Of a DNA stretch of 64,000 nt, positions 1 to 8,225 are shown piece by piece. The DNA lies in NCBI GenBank assembly GCA_963628035.1, contig CAVGED010000082.1, forward strand, positions 91,896 to 155,895. Direction: 5' to 3'. A model generated the notes under the pieces. The model had not been told where the DNA came from, did not search any database, and worked only from the letters and a program-made list of their open reading frames with translations. The first letter of the stretch is position 1; every line of letters starts with the position of its first letter. The translations under genes and the position numbers were made by a program. Origin of the DNA: 14-2 sp963628035 (GTDB lineage: Bacteria; Bacillota; Clostridia; Lachnospirales; Lachnospiraceae).

Positions 1-159
1 AATACGATACTTAATCATTTCTTCTACTGTATCTGCAGCCTCGATTTCACCTATTCGCATTTGTATTTTTTCAGACATTTCTTTTCCATAGGTTCTATCG
101 GAAACTTTGGCATCCGTACAAACCTTTTCAATCTTCTTGTTTTTGTACGAAATCTTCAA
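1..159 (-). CDS. HigB/RelE-like toxin, 3' part outside window
   Basis: The first 53 codons of a small basic protein run off the left edge. The residues begin MKISYKNKKIEKVCTDA and continue with an EMSEKIQMRIGEIEAADT stretch, which matches the N-terminal half of HigB/RelE-type plasmid-maintenance killer proteins (mRNA-cleaving toxins of type II toxin-antitoxin pairs, usually about 90 residues). The start is a TTG at 157-159, chosen because GAGGTG sits a few bases upstream and no ATG is available. In this family the antitoxin gene normally follows the toxin, so it should lie just left of the window. Family identity is from memory of the motif and is fairly secure; activity cannot be judged from half a protein. 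Confidence 0.72.
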   Translation of the reverse strand, partial: MKISYKNKKIEKVCTDAKVSDRTYGKEMSEKIQMRIGEIEAADTVEEMIKYRI

Positions 160-176
160 TGCAGCACCTCTTTTCA

Positions 177-227
177 AATTTACCTTTGAGGTAAATTAAC
201 TTTAACATAAAATATTTATTTTGTCAA
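177..227 (-). promoter_or_regulatory. Promoter and operator-like inverted repeat of the HigB-like toxin gene
   Basis: Reading the minus strand, TTGACA (222-227), a 17-bp spacer and TAAAGT (199-204) form a good sigma-A promoter. Directly downstream a perfect inverted repeat, AATTTACC / GGTAAATT with a 5-bp centre (177-197), overlaps the expected transcription start. Autorepression by the antitoxin or the toxin-antitoxin complex at such a site is the usual arrangement for this family; binding here is inferred. Confidence 0.6.
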
Positions 228-255
228 ATGGATTTTTGAATCAAGTGTGCCACCA

Positions 256-285
256 TTGACTTTTTTATCCATTGTGTGGTATGAT
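256..285 (+). promoter_or_regulatory. Promoter of the IclR-family gene
   Basis: TTGACT (256-261) and TATGAT (280-285) are separated by 18 bp and lie about 30 bp upstream of the IclR start codon on the plus strand. This is a plausible sigma-A promoter and is divergent from the toxin promoter. Confidence 0.55.
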
Positions 286-318
286 TAAAACCAATTATTT
301 GTACAGGCGGTATTGATC

Positions 319-1065
319 ATGGAAGAGGCAAAAGTTAAATCCTTATGTAAGGCAATGAACCTTCTTGACATTTTCACAACCCCTCCGTATTCCTATGGGG
401 TAAGCGAGGTTGCAAGAAGATTTAATTATCCGAAGAGTTCCGTTCATAATATTTTTTCAACACTTGCACTATATGGTTTATTGAGATATGACGAGGCGAC
501 TCAGAAGTATCTTCTGGGCTACAAGGCCGCAGAACTGGGAAACTCATTTCGCAAGAGTAATTCCATGCTCTCGATTATGCGCCCGTATCTCGCCCAGCTA
601 TCCGCAGATTTGAAGGAAACTGTTTATCTTGGTACCTTATCTGACGATATGGTTTTATATCTCGATGTTGCATACTCCCCTTTTTCAACCGGCGGCGATG
701 TTATCGGATATAAGGCTCCCCTTCATTGCACCGGAATAGGGAAAGCACTCCTGGCATATATGGACGATGAAAGCATCAAACGGGTTTTGTCAAAGCCCTT
801 ACAGGCTTTTACCCCGGATACTAAGACTTCTCCCCAGAAGCTGCTGGATGAGATTTCCTCCATCCGTGAAAACGGATACGCTATTGATAATATGGAACAT
901 GAATTCGGGGTAAAGTGTGTCGCTGTTCCGCTTCTCAGCGAAGAGGGGCAGACCAAAGGAGCAATCAGTATCAGCGGCCCCTCCCTGAGATTTCCCGAAT
1001 CCAAGATTCAAGAATACTCTTTGCTACTGAAAGAAATAGCGCAAAAAGTAAAACCTGTATTATAA
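319..1065 (+). CDS. IclR-family transcriptional regulator
   Basis: A 248-residue protein with the IclR layout: an N-terminal winged helix-turn-helix (about residues 5-70, with the recognition region YPKSSVHNIFSTL) and a C-terminal effector-binding domain of about 170 residues containing the conserved HCTGIGKALLAY stretch. IclR proteins bind small aromatic or sugar-derived ligands and regulate nearby catabolic genes; no obvious target gene adjoins this one. An upstream TTG at 313 is in frame, but AGGCGG at 305-310 is spaced correctly for the ATG at 319, so that start is used. The stop codon lies one base from the converging efflux permease gene, so the two transcripts must run into each other; no terminator is visible between them. 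Confidence 0.88.
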   Translation: MEEAKVKSLCKAMNLLDIFTTPPYSYGVSEVARRFNYPKSSVHNIFSTLALYGLLRYDEATQKYLLGYKAAELGNSFRKSNSMLSIMRPYLAQLSADLKETVYLGTLSDDMVLYLDVAYSPFSTGGDVIGYKAPLHCTGIGKALLAYMDDESIKRVLSKPLQAFTPDTKTSPQKLLDEISSIRENGYAIDNMEHEFGVKCVAVPLLSEEGQTKGAISISGPSLRFPESKIQEYSLLLKEIAQKVKPVL

Positions 1066-1066
1066 A

Positions 1067-2314
1067 TCACTCATGCCGCAGCGCATCAATCGGATTCAGG
1101 TTGGCCGCCTTATAAGACGGCAGCAGTCCGAACACGATTCCTATGACCATGGAGAACACCACAGCTCCCACAGCCGCCGGCACGCTGATTGCCACCAACG
1201 TCCCTGTCAGCATGGAGATGATCTCCGCCAGGATGATCCCGACGATCACACCGAACAAACCGCCCAGACTGGTGAGCACAGCCGCCTCCGTCAGGAATTG
1301 TCCAAGTATCCTGGATCTTCTGGCACCGATGGCCTTCTTTAAGCCGATCTCCTGGGTGCGCTCTGTCACGGACACCAGCATGATATTCATGACACCGATA
1401 CCGCCCACCAGAAGCGATATTCCAGCGATCCAGAGCAGCATGGTGTTGGTGGACTGGCTCAATTCCTGGATCTCTTTGGCTTGCTCTAAGAGGTCGATGG
1501 CGCGATACTGCACCTCAGTCTCACCAAGATAGCTGTTCAGTATCTCGGCGCTCTTTTTCCCGGCAGCCGTCATGTCCTCCGTCCTGTTCACGGTGAGCAC
1601 CAGGTTCTGGGGCTCATCGTAGCAGTAGATGGCAGGCCAGGTGGCATAAGGCACATACACCCTGCCGCTGTTGTTCTGGGCATACATATAGTAATCGTCC
1701 ATACTGGTGATGACAGGCTCAAATTTCGATGATTTCGCCACCACTCCAATGACAGTGTAAGGCTCCTGTTTGATCTCGATGGTCTTTCCCACCGGATCCT
1801 CCCCGGCAAACAGCGATGCAGCGGAATCCTCATCCAGCACAGCCACCTTGCGAAAGCTCTTGACATCCTTTTCATCAAAAATCCGCCCGGTTTTCACAAT
1901 ATAATTGCACGCGCCAAAATAATCTGTCCCGACTCCGTAGAGCCTACCCCCGCTCAATCCGGTATTCTGATAAAATATCGTATCATAAGATTCTCTTGAC
2001 ACATATACCGCCGCGTCCTTCACCTTATCGATAGATTTAATCTCGTCCAGCACCTCATCGGTAATGATCGGAACCCCGTCCGGGATTCCATTATATTCTA
2101 TCTCATAGGAAGAATCGCCCTTGTACATCTGTACCGTCACGCTGTTGTCTCCTGCGCCGATGAGATTCTGCTTGATCTGCTCGTTGGTTCCTTTTATTGT
2201 AGAAACAATGGCAATGATGGATGCAATACCGATGATAATACCAAGCATGGTAAGGAACGAACGCATTTTATGAGACCATATTCCCTGAAAAGACAGTCTG
2301 ATATTCTCTAACAT
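1067..2314 (-). CDS. MacB/YknZ-type ABC transporter permease
   Basis: A 415-residue FtsX/MacB-type permease. One membrane helix lies near the N-terminus (about 19-40), followed by a large extracellular MacB core domain (about 45-285), then three C-terminal helices. The conserved MNIMLVSVTERTQEIGLKKA sequence after the second helix and the PSYKAANLNPIDALRHE tail are characteristic. It would pair with the ATPase encoded upstream to expel peptides or drugs, or to move lipids, by a mechanotransmission mechanism. It is the last gene of a four-gene operon, 14 bp after the second adaptor. The substrate cannot be predicted. Confidence 0.9.
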   Translation of the reverse strand: MLENIRLSFQGIWSHKMRSFLTMLGIIIGIASIIAIVSTIKGTNEQIKQNLIGAGDNSVTVQMYKGDSSYEIEYNGIPDGVPIITDEVLDEIKSIDKVKDAAVYVSRESYDTIFYQNTGLSGGRLYGVGTDYFGACNYIVKTGRIFDEKDVKSFRKVAVLDEDSAASLFAGEDPVGKTIEIKQEPYTVIGVVAKSSKFEPVITSMDDYYMYAQNNSGRVYVPYATWPAIYCYDEPQNLVLTVNRTEDMTAAGKKSAEILNSYLGETEVQYRAIDLLEQAKEIQELSQSTNTMLLWIAGISLLVGGIGVMNIMLVSVTERTQEIGLKKAIGARRSRILGQFLTEAAVLTSLGGLFGVIVGIILAEIISMLTGTLVAISVPAAVGAVVFSMVIGIVFGLLPSYKAANLNPIDALRHE

Positions 2315-2328
2315 AATCCGTTTCCTCC

Positions 2329-3651
2329 TTAATGATACATAATATCGTCGATATAGCCATCATCAATATAGCCAGCGCTGTCATCGGATTGATCCTTGAC
2401 CTTCACGCCTTCTCTGGCAGTCTTCCCATACGGAAAAGCGATACGATCCTCCAGGGTCAGCCCGGATTTGATCTCGATGGTACTGCCCCAGAGCGTTCTG
2501 CCGGTTTCCACATACTGCTTCACCAGTCGGCCATTCTCATCAGCCTTAAGTACATAGCTTCTGCCGTCCTCTTCCCGCACGTAAGCTTTTTCCAGATAAA
2601 TTGCGGTCACATCTTCATCCGAATACCTGGCATTCATGGTCAATTCCACATACATGCCGTTCTTCAGTCCCTCGGTATCCGCAATATAGGCAATATAGGG
2701 ATAATAAGAGACATTTGGATTCCCACTCCCATAGCTGTTGCTTCCATCGCCGGGATAGAGCGAGATCTCCTGTATCGTTGCCTCGAAGCTTGCGCCGGTA
2801 TCCCAGGAGTTTGCATATACCACCTGACCGATTTCTACGCTTTGAAGCTGGAATTCGCTTAAGTATCCTGTCACATACAGCCCCTCGGAACCGGAAACCG
2901 TAAGAAAAGCCGCGCCGTCCGTGGGAGGATTGTTCTTATCGCCCACCGTCTTAACCACACCGTCCACGGTTGCCAGCACCACGCCGTCCGCCGCCACCTT
3001 CTTCATCTGATCCAATGTAAGCTGCGCTCTGCGCTTCTCAAGATCCAGATCCCGCAGTTCCTTCTCCTTGGCCTTTATGGCTGTGGCAAGCTCTGCAGCT
3101 GTATGTCCCTTCGGCACATCGATGTCATCCCCGGTCTCCCGGCTGTCCGCCGGATCCTCTTCGGTGTTATACGCCGGATCCTCTTCGCCGTCATTTTCTG
3201 AATCAGAATCCCGGTCTGTCTTTGGATCCCTGCTTTGTTCCGAAATCGGTGTCTCCTTTTTCAGCCTTTCCAATTCCCGCTTAGCCAGTGTGATCTTATT
3301 GTCGATGGTCTGGATCTCCAACTCCTGCATCTCCAGCTTCAGACTGGACAGCGTCATGTCATAGGCCATCAGCTTATCGCCGATCTTGACCTCCTGCCCC
3401 TCCTTAACGTAGACCTCAAGAACCGTCTGACCATCCATCAGAAATACATCCTGGTAATAATCGTTTGTCACCATCCCATAGCTGGTCACTTCATCCTCAT
3501 AGCCTCCCTGGTTCAGCCATTCCACCGGCTGCACCTGGGCCATCTGCTTATTTTTCCGATGCCACAGATAAGCGGTGATAACTCCCGTAAGGATCAGGGC
3601 TGCCACCAGGATTGAAACTACCGCAACAATGATCTTTTTCTTCTTATTCAT
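2329..3651 (-). CDS. HlyD/YknX-like efflux adaptor protein (second copy)
   Basis: A 440-residue membrane-fusion-type adaptor. It has an N-terminal membrane anchor (about 8-30), a lipoyl/barrel-sandwich half-motif VYVKEGQEVKIGDKLMAYD (about 80-98), a long coiled-coil hairpin, a second lipoyl half-motif near DGVVLATVDGVVKTVGD, and a beta-barrel C-terminus. The coiled coil is interrupted by a very acidic insertion of about 40 residues (about 140-180) with a duplicated EEDPA motif. The start overlaps the end of the ATPase gene by 8 bp, so translation is probably coupled. It would link the permease to the cell wall or substrate; in Gram-positives such proteins act outside the membrane. Confidence 0.85.
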   Translation of the reverse strand: MNKKKKIIVAVVSILVAALILTGVITAYLWHRKNKQMAQVQPVEWLNQGGYEDEVTSYGMVTNDYYQDVFLMDGQTVLEVYVKEGQEVKIGDKLMAYDMTLSSLKLEMQELEIQTIDNKITLAKRELERLKKETPISEQSRDPKTDRDSDSENDGEEDPAYNTEEDPADSRETGDDIDVPKGHTAAELATAIKAKEKELRDLDLEKRRAQLTLDQMKKVAADGVVLATVDGVVKTVGDKNNPPTDGAAFLTVSGSEGLYVTGYLSEFQLQSVEIGQVVYANSWDTGASFEATIQEISLYPGDGSNSYGSGNPNVSYYPYIAYIADTEGLKNGMYVELTMNARYSDEDVTAIYLEKAYVREEDGRSYVLKADENGRLVKQYVETGRTLWGSTIEIKSGLTLEDRIAFPYGKTAREGVKVKDQSDDSAGYIDDGYIDDIMYH

Positions 3652-4336
3652 CCTGCGCCTCCTTGCTGCCTTCCTCCGTGACTACGCCGTCGATGATATG
3701 TATCACCCGCTTTGCACAGGAAGCGATCTCCTTATCATGGGTGATCATAACGATGGTAACACCCTCTTCGTTCAGCTTCTCAAACAGCTCCATGATCTGC
3801 TGGCCGGACTTGCTGTCCAGCGCACCGGTGGGTTCATCCGCCAGAAGGATCTTGGGATTATTCACCATAGCTCTGGCGATTGCCACACGCTGCTTCTGGC
3901 CGCCGCTCAATTGTGTCGGCTTAAAATTCGCACGGTCGGAAAGCCCAACACGCTCCAGTGCCTTTGCCGCACGCTCCCGTCGTTCCTTCTTCTTCACCCC
4001 GGCATAGCTTAATGGAAGCGCCACATTCTCCAGAGCACTCTGCCTGGGAAGCAGGTGGAAGCTCTGAAACACAAACCCGATGCTCTTTAGGCGAATATCC
4101 GACATGTCCTTATCCTTGTATTTTAAGATATCCTCCCCGGCCAGCAGGTAGGAACCGGAGGTTGGACGATCCAGACAACCGATGATATTCATCAATGTAG
4201 TTTTCCCGGAACCGGAAGGTCCCATGACCGCCACATATTCGCCCTCCTCCACCTGAAGGGATACGTCCTTCAGAACGGGAACTACCAGCTTATCCTGTTG
4301 GTAATCCTTGTATATATTTTTCAGATCAAGTATCAT
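3644..4336 (-). CDS. ABC transporter ATP-binding protein (MacB/LolD/YknY type)
   Basis: A 230-residue ATPase with every motif intact: Walker A GPSGSGKTT (about 39-47), Q-loop VFQSFHLLP, signature LSGGQKQR, Walker B ILLADEPTGALD, and the H-loop in MITHD. The length and the DEPTGALDSKSG sequence place it with the MacB/LolD/YknY subfamily that powers FtsX-like permeases. Its start overlaps the stop of the first adaptor gene as ATGA, and its end overlaps the second adaptor, so the four proteins are made from one transcript. Confidence 0.93.
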   Translation of the reverse strand: MILDLKNIYKDYQQDKLVVPVLKDVSLQVEEGEYVAVMGPSGSGKTTLMNIIGCLDRPTSGSYLLAGEDILKYKDKDMSDIRLKSIGFVFQSFHLLPRQSALENVALPLSYAGVKKKERRERAAKALERVGLSDRANFKPTQLSGGQKQRVAIARAMVNNPKILLADEPTGALDSKSGQQIMELFEKLNEEGVTIVMITHDKEIASCAKRVIHIIDGVVTEEGSKEAQDE

Positions 4337-5511
4337 TCGGACACCTCCGACATATTCACAGCAGTCGGCTCACCCTCGTACAACTCATCCATGGGATATG
4401 TTATATAGTCATCCTCCGTCAGACCGGAAAGAATCTGATAGGTGTCCGTATCTTCATCATATTCTCCAACTTCCACAGCCCGCTTCTCCAGTCGGCCCTT
4501 CCCGTTATCCGCCCAGACAAAGCTTCCGGACTCATCGGTAACCACATAGCCGCTGTACAGCCAGATACCATCCCGCACTTCTGCCTGCCCCATATCCATC
4601 TCGATATAGACATGCTGCCCCAGGATCAGCCCGTCTGTACTTGTCAGTTCAATGTAAAAAGGATATTTTGTGGCCTTGTCACCCATGGATTCGTCATAAT
4701 AGGCATTGTTGTTGTCCTTGGCCTCGGTCTTGGTATCTACCTCCTTGACCGTTCCTGTCCAGGTCTTGCTCTCATCCACCCTGGAACGAAGGATCACCGG
4801 AGTGCCTTCCGCAATCATAAAGACATTCTGTTCATTCACGGTACCCTTCACCCGATACTCCCCGGTGGCAAGAATCGTCATAAATGGCAGCTCATTCCCG
4901 GTGTAAGGATCATATCCGCTCTCGCTGATACTCTTAACCGTGCCGGCGATCTCGCTCTTGATCACGGCATTATCCAGGGAAGCCTCCTTCCTCTGGATCT
5001 CCACCTTCTTGCTCTCCAGGTTGTATTCCGCCTGCTTGATGGAGGTCTGAACGGTCTGAATCTGGGTCGTGTACTGGAACTTGTCATCGCTTGACGCCTG
5101 ATCGCGCTCCTTCTTAAGATCCGCAATCTGATTGTTGTAATCGGTGATCTCATTGCTGATGCTCTCCAGCTCCAGCTTCGCCTGGGCGATCTCATCCTTG
5201 ATGGAAGCGGTATCGTACTCAAATAGAGGCGTTCCTGCTTCCACCTGATCCCCTTCCTTCACAAATACCTCCTTCACCGTCTTATCCGCGCTCTTCTTAA
5301 CCTCCCAGGTTTTCTGCGGCTCCACCACGCCGGAATAGCGGTTCTGCACGCCGCTGCCTGTTCCGGTCACCGCAGCAACAGACTCCACGAAAATCTTATC
5401 GCCACCACGCTTTCCCCCTGCCCCACGCAGGAGAAGCCACACTCCTACAACTACCGCCGCGACCGCCAGCACAGCTACGACAACAATGATACTGATCTTC
5501 CTCTTACTCAT
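4333..5511 (-). CDS. HlyD/YknX-like efflux adaptor protein (first copy)
   Basis: A 392-residue adaptor with an N-terminal membrane helix (about 4-28), a first lipoyl half KEVFVKEGDQVEAGTPLFEYD, a long alpha-hairpin (about 100-180), a second lipoyl half around SEIAGTVKSISESGYDP, and a beta-barrel with a C-terminal membrane-proximal domain. The start is the ATG at 5509-5511 because GAGGAGG lies just upstream; a longer in-frame version has no ribosome site. It is the first gene of the efflux operon. It differs clearly from the second adaptor (which has the acidic insertion), so these are two divergent adaptors and not a recent duplication. Confidence 0.85.
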   Translation of the reverse strand: MSKRKISIIVVVAVLAVAAVVVGVWLLLRGAGGKRGGDKIFVESVAAVTGTGSGVQNRYSGVVEPQKTWEVKKSADKTVKEVFVKEGDQVEAGTPLFEYDTASIKDEIAQAKLELESISNEITDYNNQIADLKKERDQASSDDKFQYTTQIQTVQTSIKQAEYNLESKKVEIQRKEASLDNAVIKSEIAGTVKSISESGYDPYTGNELPFMTILATGEYRVKGTVNEQNVFMIAEGTPVILRSRVDESKTWTGTVKEVDTKTEAKDNNNAYYDESMGDKATKYPFYIELTSTDGLILGQHVYIEMDMGQAEVRDGIWLYSGYVVTDESGSFVWADNGKGRLEKRAVEVGEYDEDTDTYQILSGLTEDDYITYPMDELYEGEPTAVNMSEVSE

Positions 5512-5542
5512 CGTCTGCCTCCTCAAAAATAGTTTTAAATGC

Positions 5543-5585
5543 AAAAAAAATGGTTGTGTACATCTTCATCTTATGTCCACAACCA
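5543..5585 (-). terminator. Intrinsic terminator of glyA
   Basis: On the minus strand TGGTTGTG (5578-5585) pairs with CACAACCA (5551-5558). An inner ACAT/ATGT helix closes a 9-base loop, and a run of eight T follows (5543-5550). It lies between glyA and the efflux operon. Confidence 0.8.
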
Positions 5586-5668
5586 TCTTATCAATAAATA
5601 ATTATAAAATCTCAATTATCTTTCTTAAATTTCTATGAACCGTTACGTAATGCTCCGTTACCGACAGC

Positions 5669-6907
5669 TCAGATCAGCGGGTACTTCTGCGTCAGCTCCC
5701 GAACAATGGCCTCCGCCTTCCCGGCACCTGCCTCGCCTTCCTTGATCATCACTGCAATGGCCTCCGCCACACGGTCCATATCTGCAGTGTTAAAGCCTCT
5801 GGAGGTAACTGCGGGAGTTCCCAGACGAACACCGCTAGTCACAAAGGGCGACTTGGGATCATTGGGAATGGTATTCTTATTGCAGGTAATGTTGACGGAA
5901 TCCAGAAGCTTCTCCACTTCCTTTCCGGTGAGTCCGTAGGGAGTCAGATCCACAAGCATCAGGTGATTGTCCGTGCCGCCGGAAACCAGCTTGATCTCCC
6001 GGCTCATCAGCCCCTTCGCCAACGCCTGCGCATTGTCGATGATCTGCTGCTGATACACCTTGAAGCTGTCCTCTAAGGCCTCCTTGAAGCAGACGGCCTT
6101 CGCAGCGATCACATGCATCAGGGGGCCACCCTGTATGCCCGGAAATACCGCTTTATTGAAGTTAAACTTCTCCGCAGCTTCCTTATTGGCAAGGATCATA
6201 CCGCCTCTCGGCCCGCGCAGCGTCTTATGGGTAGTGGTGGTCACCACATCTGCATAGGGGATCGGGCTTGGATGAAGCCCGGCTGCCACAAGCCCTGCAA
6301 TGTGAGCCATATCCACAAACAGATACGCTCCAACCTTATCGGCAATCTCCCGGAACCGCTTGAAATCAATGATCCTGGCGTATGCGCTGGCACCCGCGAT
6401 GATCATCTTCGGTTTACACTCCAAGGCGATCCGCTCCACCTCATCATAATCGATGAATCCCTCGTCATTGACGCCGTAGGGAACGATATGGAAATAGGAA
6501 CCGGAAAAGTTCACGGGACTTCCGTGGGTCAGATGTCCGCCATGGTCAAGATTCATACCCATCACAGTATCGCCCGGTTTTAACATGGCGAACTGTACTG
6601 CCATATTGGCCTGGGCACCGGAATGGGGCTGCACATTGGCATAATCACAGCCAAACAGCTCCTTGGCCCGCTCGATCGCCAGATTCTCCACGATATCCAC
6701 GCACTGGCAGCCACCGTAGTAGCGCTTGCCGGGATAACCCTCCGCGTATTTGTTGGTCATGGGACTCCCCATGGCTGCCATAACAGCCTTGCTCACCCAG
6801 TTCTCGGAAGCGATGAGCTCGATGTGCGTATTCTGCCGCTCCATCTCTGCGCTGATTGCCTCTGCAACCTGCGGGTCTGTAGATTTTACCTCATCAAATG
6901 AATACAT
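5669..6907 (-). CDS. glyA: Serine hydroxymethyltransferase
   Basis: A 412-residue PLP enzyme interconverting serine and glycine with transfer of a one-carbon unit to tetrahydrofolate in the cytosol. The PLP lysine lies in VVTTTTHKTLRGPRGG (about residue 226). Other hallmarks are the N-terminal ELIASENWVS, GKRYYGGCQCVD and the VFPGIQGGPLMH sequence. Length matches the bacterial family. The start has AAAGGA about 10 bases upstream. It ends at a strong terminator, and its upstream region carries a short tandem repeat, so it probably stands as its own unit. Confidence 0.97.
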   Translation of the reverse strand: MYSFDEVKSTDPQVAEAISAEMERQNTHIELIASENWVSKAVMAAMGSPMTNKYAEGYPGKRYYGGCQCVDIVENLAIERAKELFGCDYANVQPHSGAQANMAVQFAMLKPGDTVMGMNLDHGGHLTHGSPVNFSGSYFHIVPYGVNDEGFIDYDEVERIALECKPKMIIAGASAYARIIDFKRFREIADKVGAYLFVDMAHIAGLVAAGLHPSPIPYADVVTTTTHKTLRGPRGGMILANKEAAEKFNFNKAVFPGIQGGPLMHVIAAKAVCFKEALEDSFKVYQQQIIDNAQALAKGLMSREIKLVSGGTDNHLMLVDLTPYGLTGKEVEKLLDSVNITCNKNTIPNDPKSPFVTSGVRLGTPAVTSRGFNTADMDRVAEAIAVMIKEGEAGAGKAEAIVRELTQKYPLI

Positions 6908-6992
6908 TTTCTTCTGTCCTTTCTGTCATTTTCTATAATAACTGCTGTCCGCAGCATCTTATGCAAATGCATAATCAAGACCAATTCGTCAA

Positions 6993-7106
6993 AGCCGCTG
7001 CCAATATCACCGGAAGAACCAATATTCCACAGCCGCTGCCAATATCACCGGAAGAACCAATATTCCACAGCTACCGCCAATATCACCTGGACAACCAATA
7101 TTACCG
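6993..7106. repeat. 38-bp tandem repeat spanning the 3' end of the DUF1294 gene
   Basis: Two identical 38-bp units (6993-7030 and 7031-7068) are followed by a degenerate third copy (7069-7106). The third copy and part of the second encode the last residues of the DUF1294 protein, including AVEYWFFR. The stop codon itself lies inside the repeat, so the outer units have extended the non-coding tail. Confidence 0.85.
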
Positions 7107-7317
7107 GAAAGCCGACTGCAAAATACCAATGTCTGTTCTTATGGCGGAAGATATACATTCCAAGGATACCTCCCAGACTGCCGCCCAACAATGCTGCCAG
7201 AAACAGCGTCTTCTCCGGGATCCTCCACTGATGTCTTATGGCTCTGCGCTTGTCAATGCCCATCAGGGCAAATCCAACAAGATTGATCACTACCAGATAT
7301 AAAATAACCAGGTACAT
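7045..7317 (-). CDS. DUF1294 family membrane protein
   Basis: A 90-residue hydrophobic protein of the DUF1294 family. It has an N-terminal helix, then the family signature FALMGIDKRRAI followed by WRIPEKTLFLAALLGG and a GMYIFRHKNRHWYF segment, then a C-terminal helix. Its function is unknown; it is predicted to sit in the cytoplasmic membrane. The ATG at 7315-7317 overlaps the stop codon of the DUF368 gene as TAATG, and the GAGAGG ribosome site lies inside the end of that gene, so the two are translationally coupled. The 3' end is made of the 38-bp tandem repeat. Confidence 0.85.
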   Translation of the reverse strand: MYLVILYLVVINLVGFALMGIDKRRAIRHQWRIPEKTLFLAALLGGSLGGILGMYIFRHKNRHWYFAVGFPVILVVQVILAVAVEYWFFR

Positions 7318-8165
7318 TATTCCTCTCCCAGCTTCATGGCAACAAAGATGCCAACCGCCAACGCCACGATACCGGTGAGTATCGACACAACGTTTATGGT
7401 TCCAAACTCGCCCATCATCATGATAGCAACCGGGGAGGCCACGATCAGTCCGATAATAGCCCAGTATGCCAGCAGCCGCCACTTCTCAAATATGATCTCA
7501 ATGATCTTGGCGATCACAAAGATTCCTACAACCACGCCGATTCCAAAGGGAACCAGGATCCCGCAGTCAGCCAGAGCCCCCTTCACATCCAGTGCCAGAA
7601 CATGATCCACAAACTGATTGATGGTACTTATAACCGGCGTGTAATAACCCATGATCATCAGAACCATGGAACCGCTGACACCGGGGATAACCATGGTGGC
7701 AGAAGCGATCACGCCAACGCCAAACAGCTTGATGACATTCAGAAAGCTTACGGTAAGCTCCACATCGCCGCCGCTGCTTCCTTCCAGCGCTGCGCAGCCA
7801 ACCACCAGCGCAAAGAACAGTGCAAAGGCGATGGCATAGCCTACCTTAAAGCCAGCACCCTTCACCTTCTTACCGATGGCGGGCAGCCCGCCCAGGATCA
7901 AGCCGATGAAAAGCAGATTTGTCTGAAGCGGAATCCGTGCAAACATAAGCTCAATGAGCCGTGCCACGCCCACGATGGCGATCACGATCCCGATCCCGAT
8001 TGGGATCAACACTTTCATGCTCTTCTTAAATTCTGAGAAAAGATGTGTCACCGCATGGATGATCTTGTCATAGATTCCCATGGATACCGCCATGGTTCCG
8101 CCGCTGACGCCGGGGATAATGTTGGCAATGCCGATCACCGCGCCCTTTAAAATACTCTTGATCAT
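7317..8165 (-). CDS. DUF368 membrane protein, polyprenyl-phosphate transporter family (PopT-like)
   Basis: A 282-residue polytopic membrane protein with about eight helices. The two internal-repeat motifs typical of DUF368 are visible: NIIPGVSGGTMAVSMG near the N-terminus and TMVIPGVSGSMVLMIMGYY in the middle. Members of this family (PopT) return undecaprenyl phosphate across the membrane for wall synthesis. A TTG upstream is in frame, but GGAGAG fits the ATG at 8163-8165. Coupled to DUF1294 downstream. Confidence 0.88.
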   Translation of the reverse strand: MIKSILKGAVIGIANIIPGVSGGTMAVSMGIYDKIIHAVTHLFSEFKKSMKVLIPIGIGIVIAIVGVARLIELMFARIPLQTNLLFIGLILGGLPAIGKKVKGAGFKVGYAIAFALFFALVVGCAALEGSSGGDVELTVSFLNVIKLFGVGVIASATMVIPGVSGSMVLMIMGYYTPVISTINQFVDHVLALDVKGALADCGILVPFGIGVVVGIFVIAKIIEIIFEKWRLLAYWAIIGLIVASPVAIMMMGEFGTINVVSILTGIVALAVGIFVAMKLGEE

Positions 8166-8225
8166 AATACTCTCCAATCTTCGTCTGCTATTTTATAGTG
8201 TACAGGCAGTATGTCCCTTCTGATT

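Noticed and set aside
6993..7106. Possible CRISPR array
   Set aside because: Units are contiguous with no spacers, and only two are identical.
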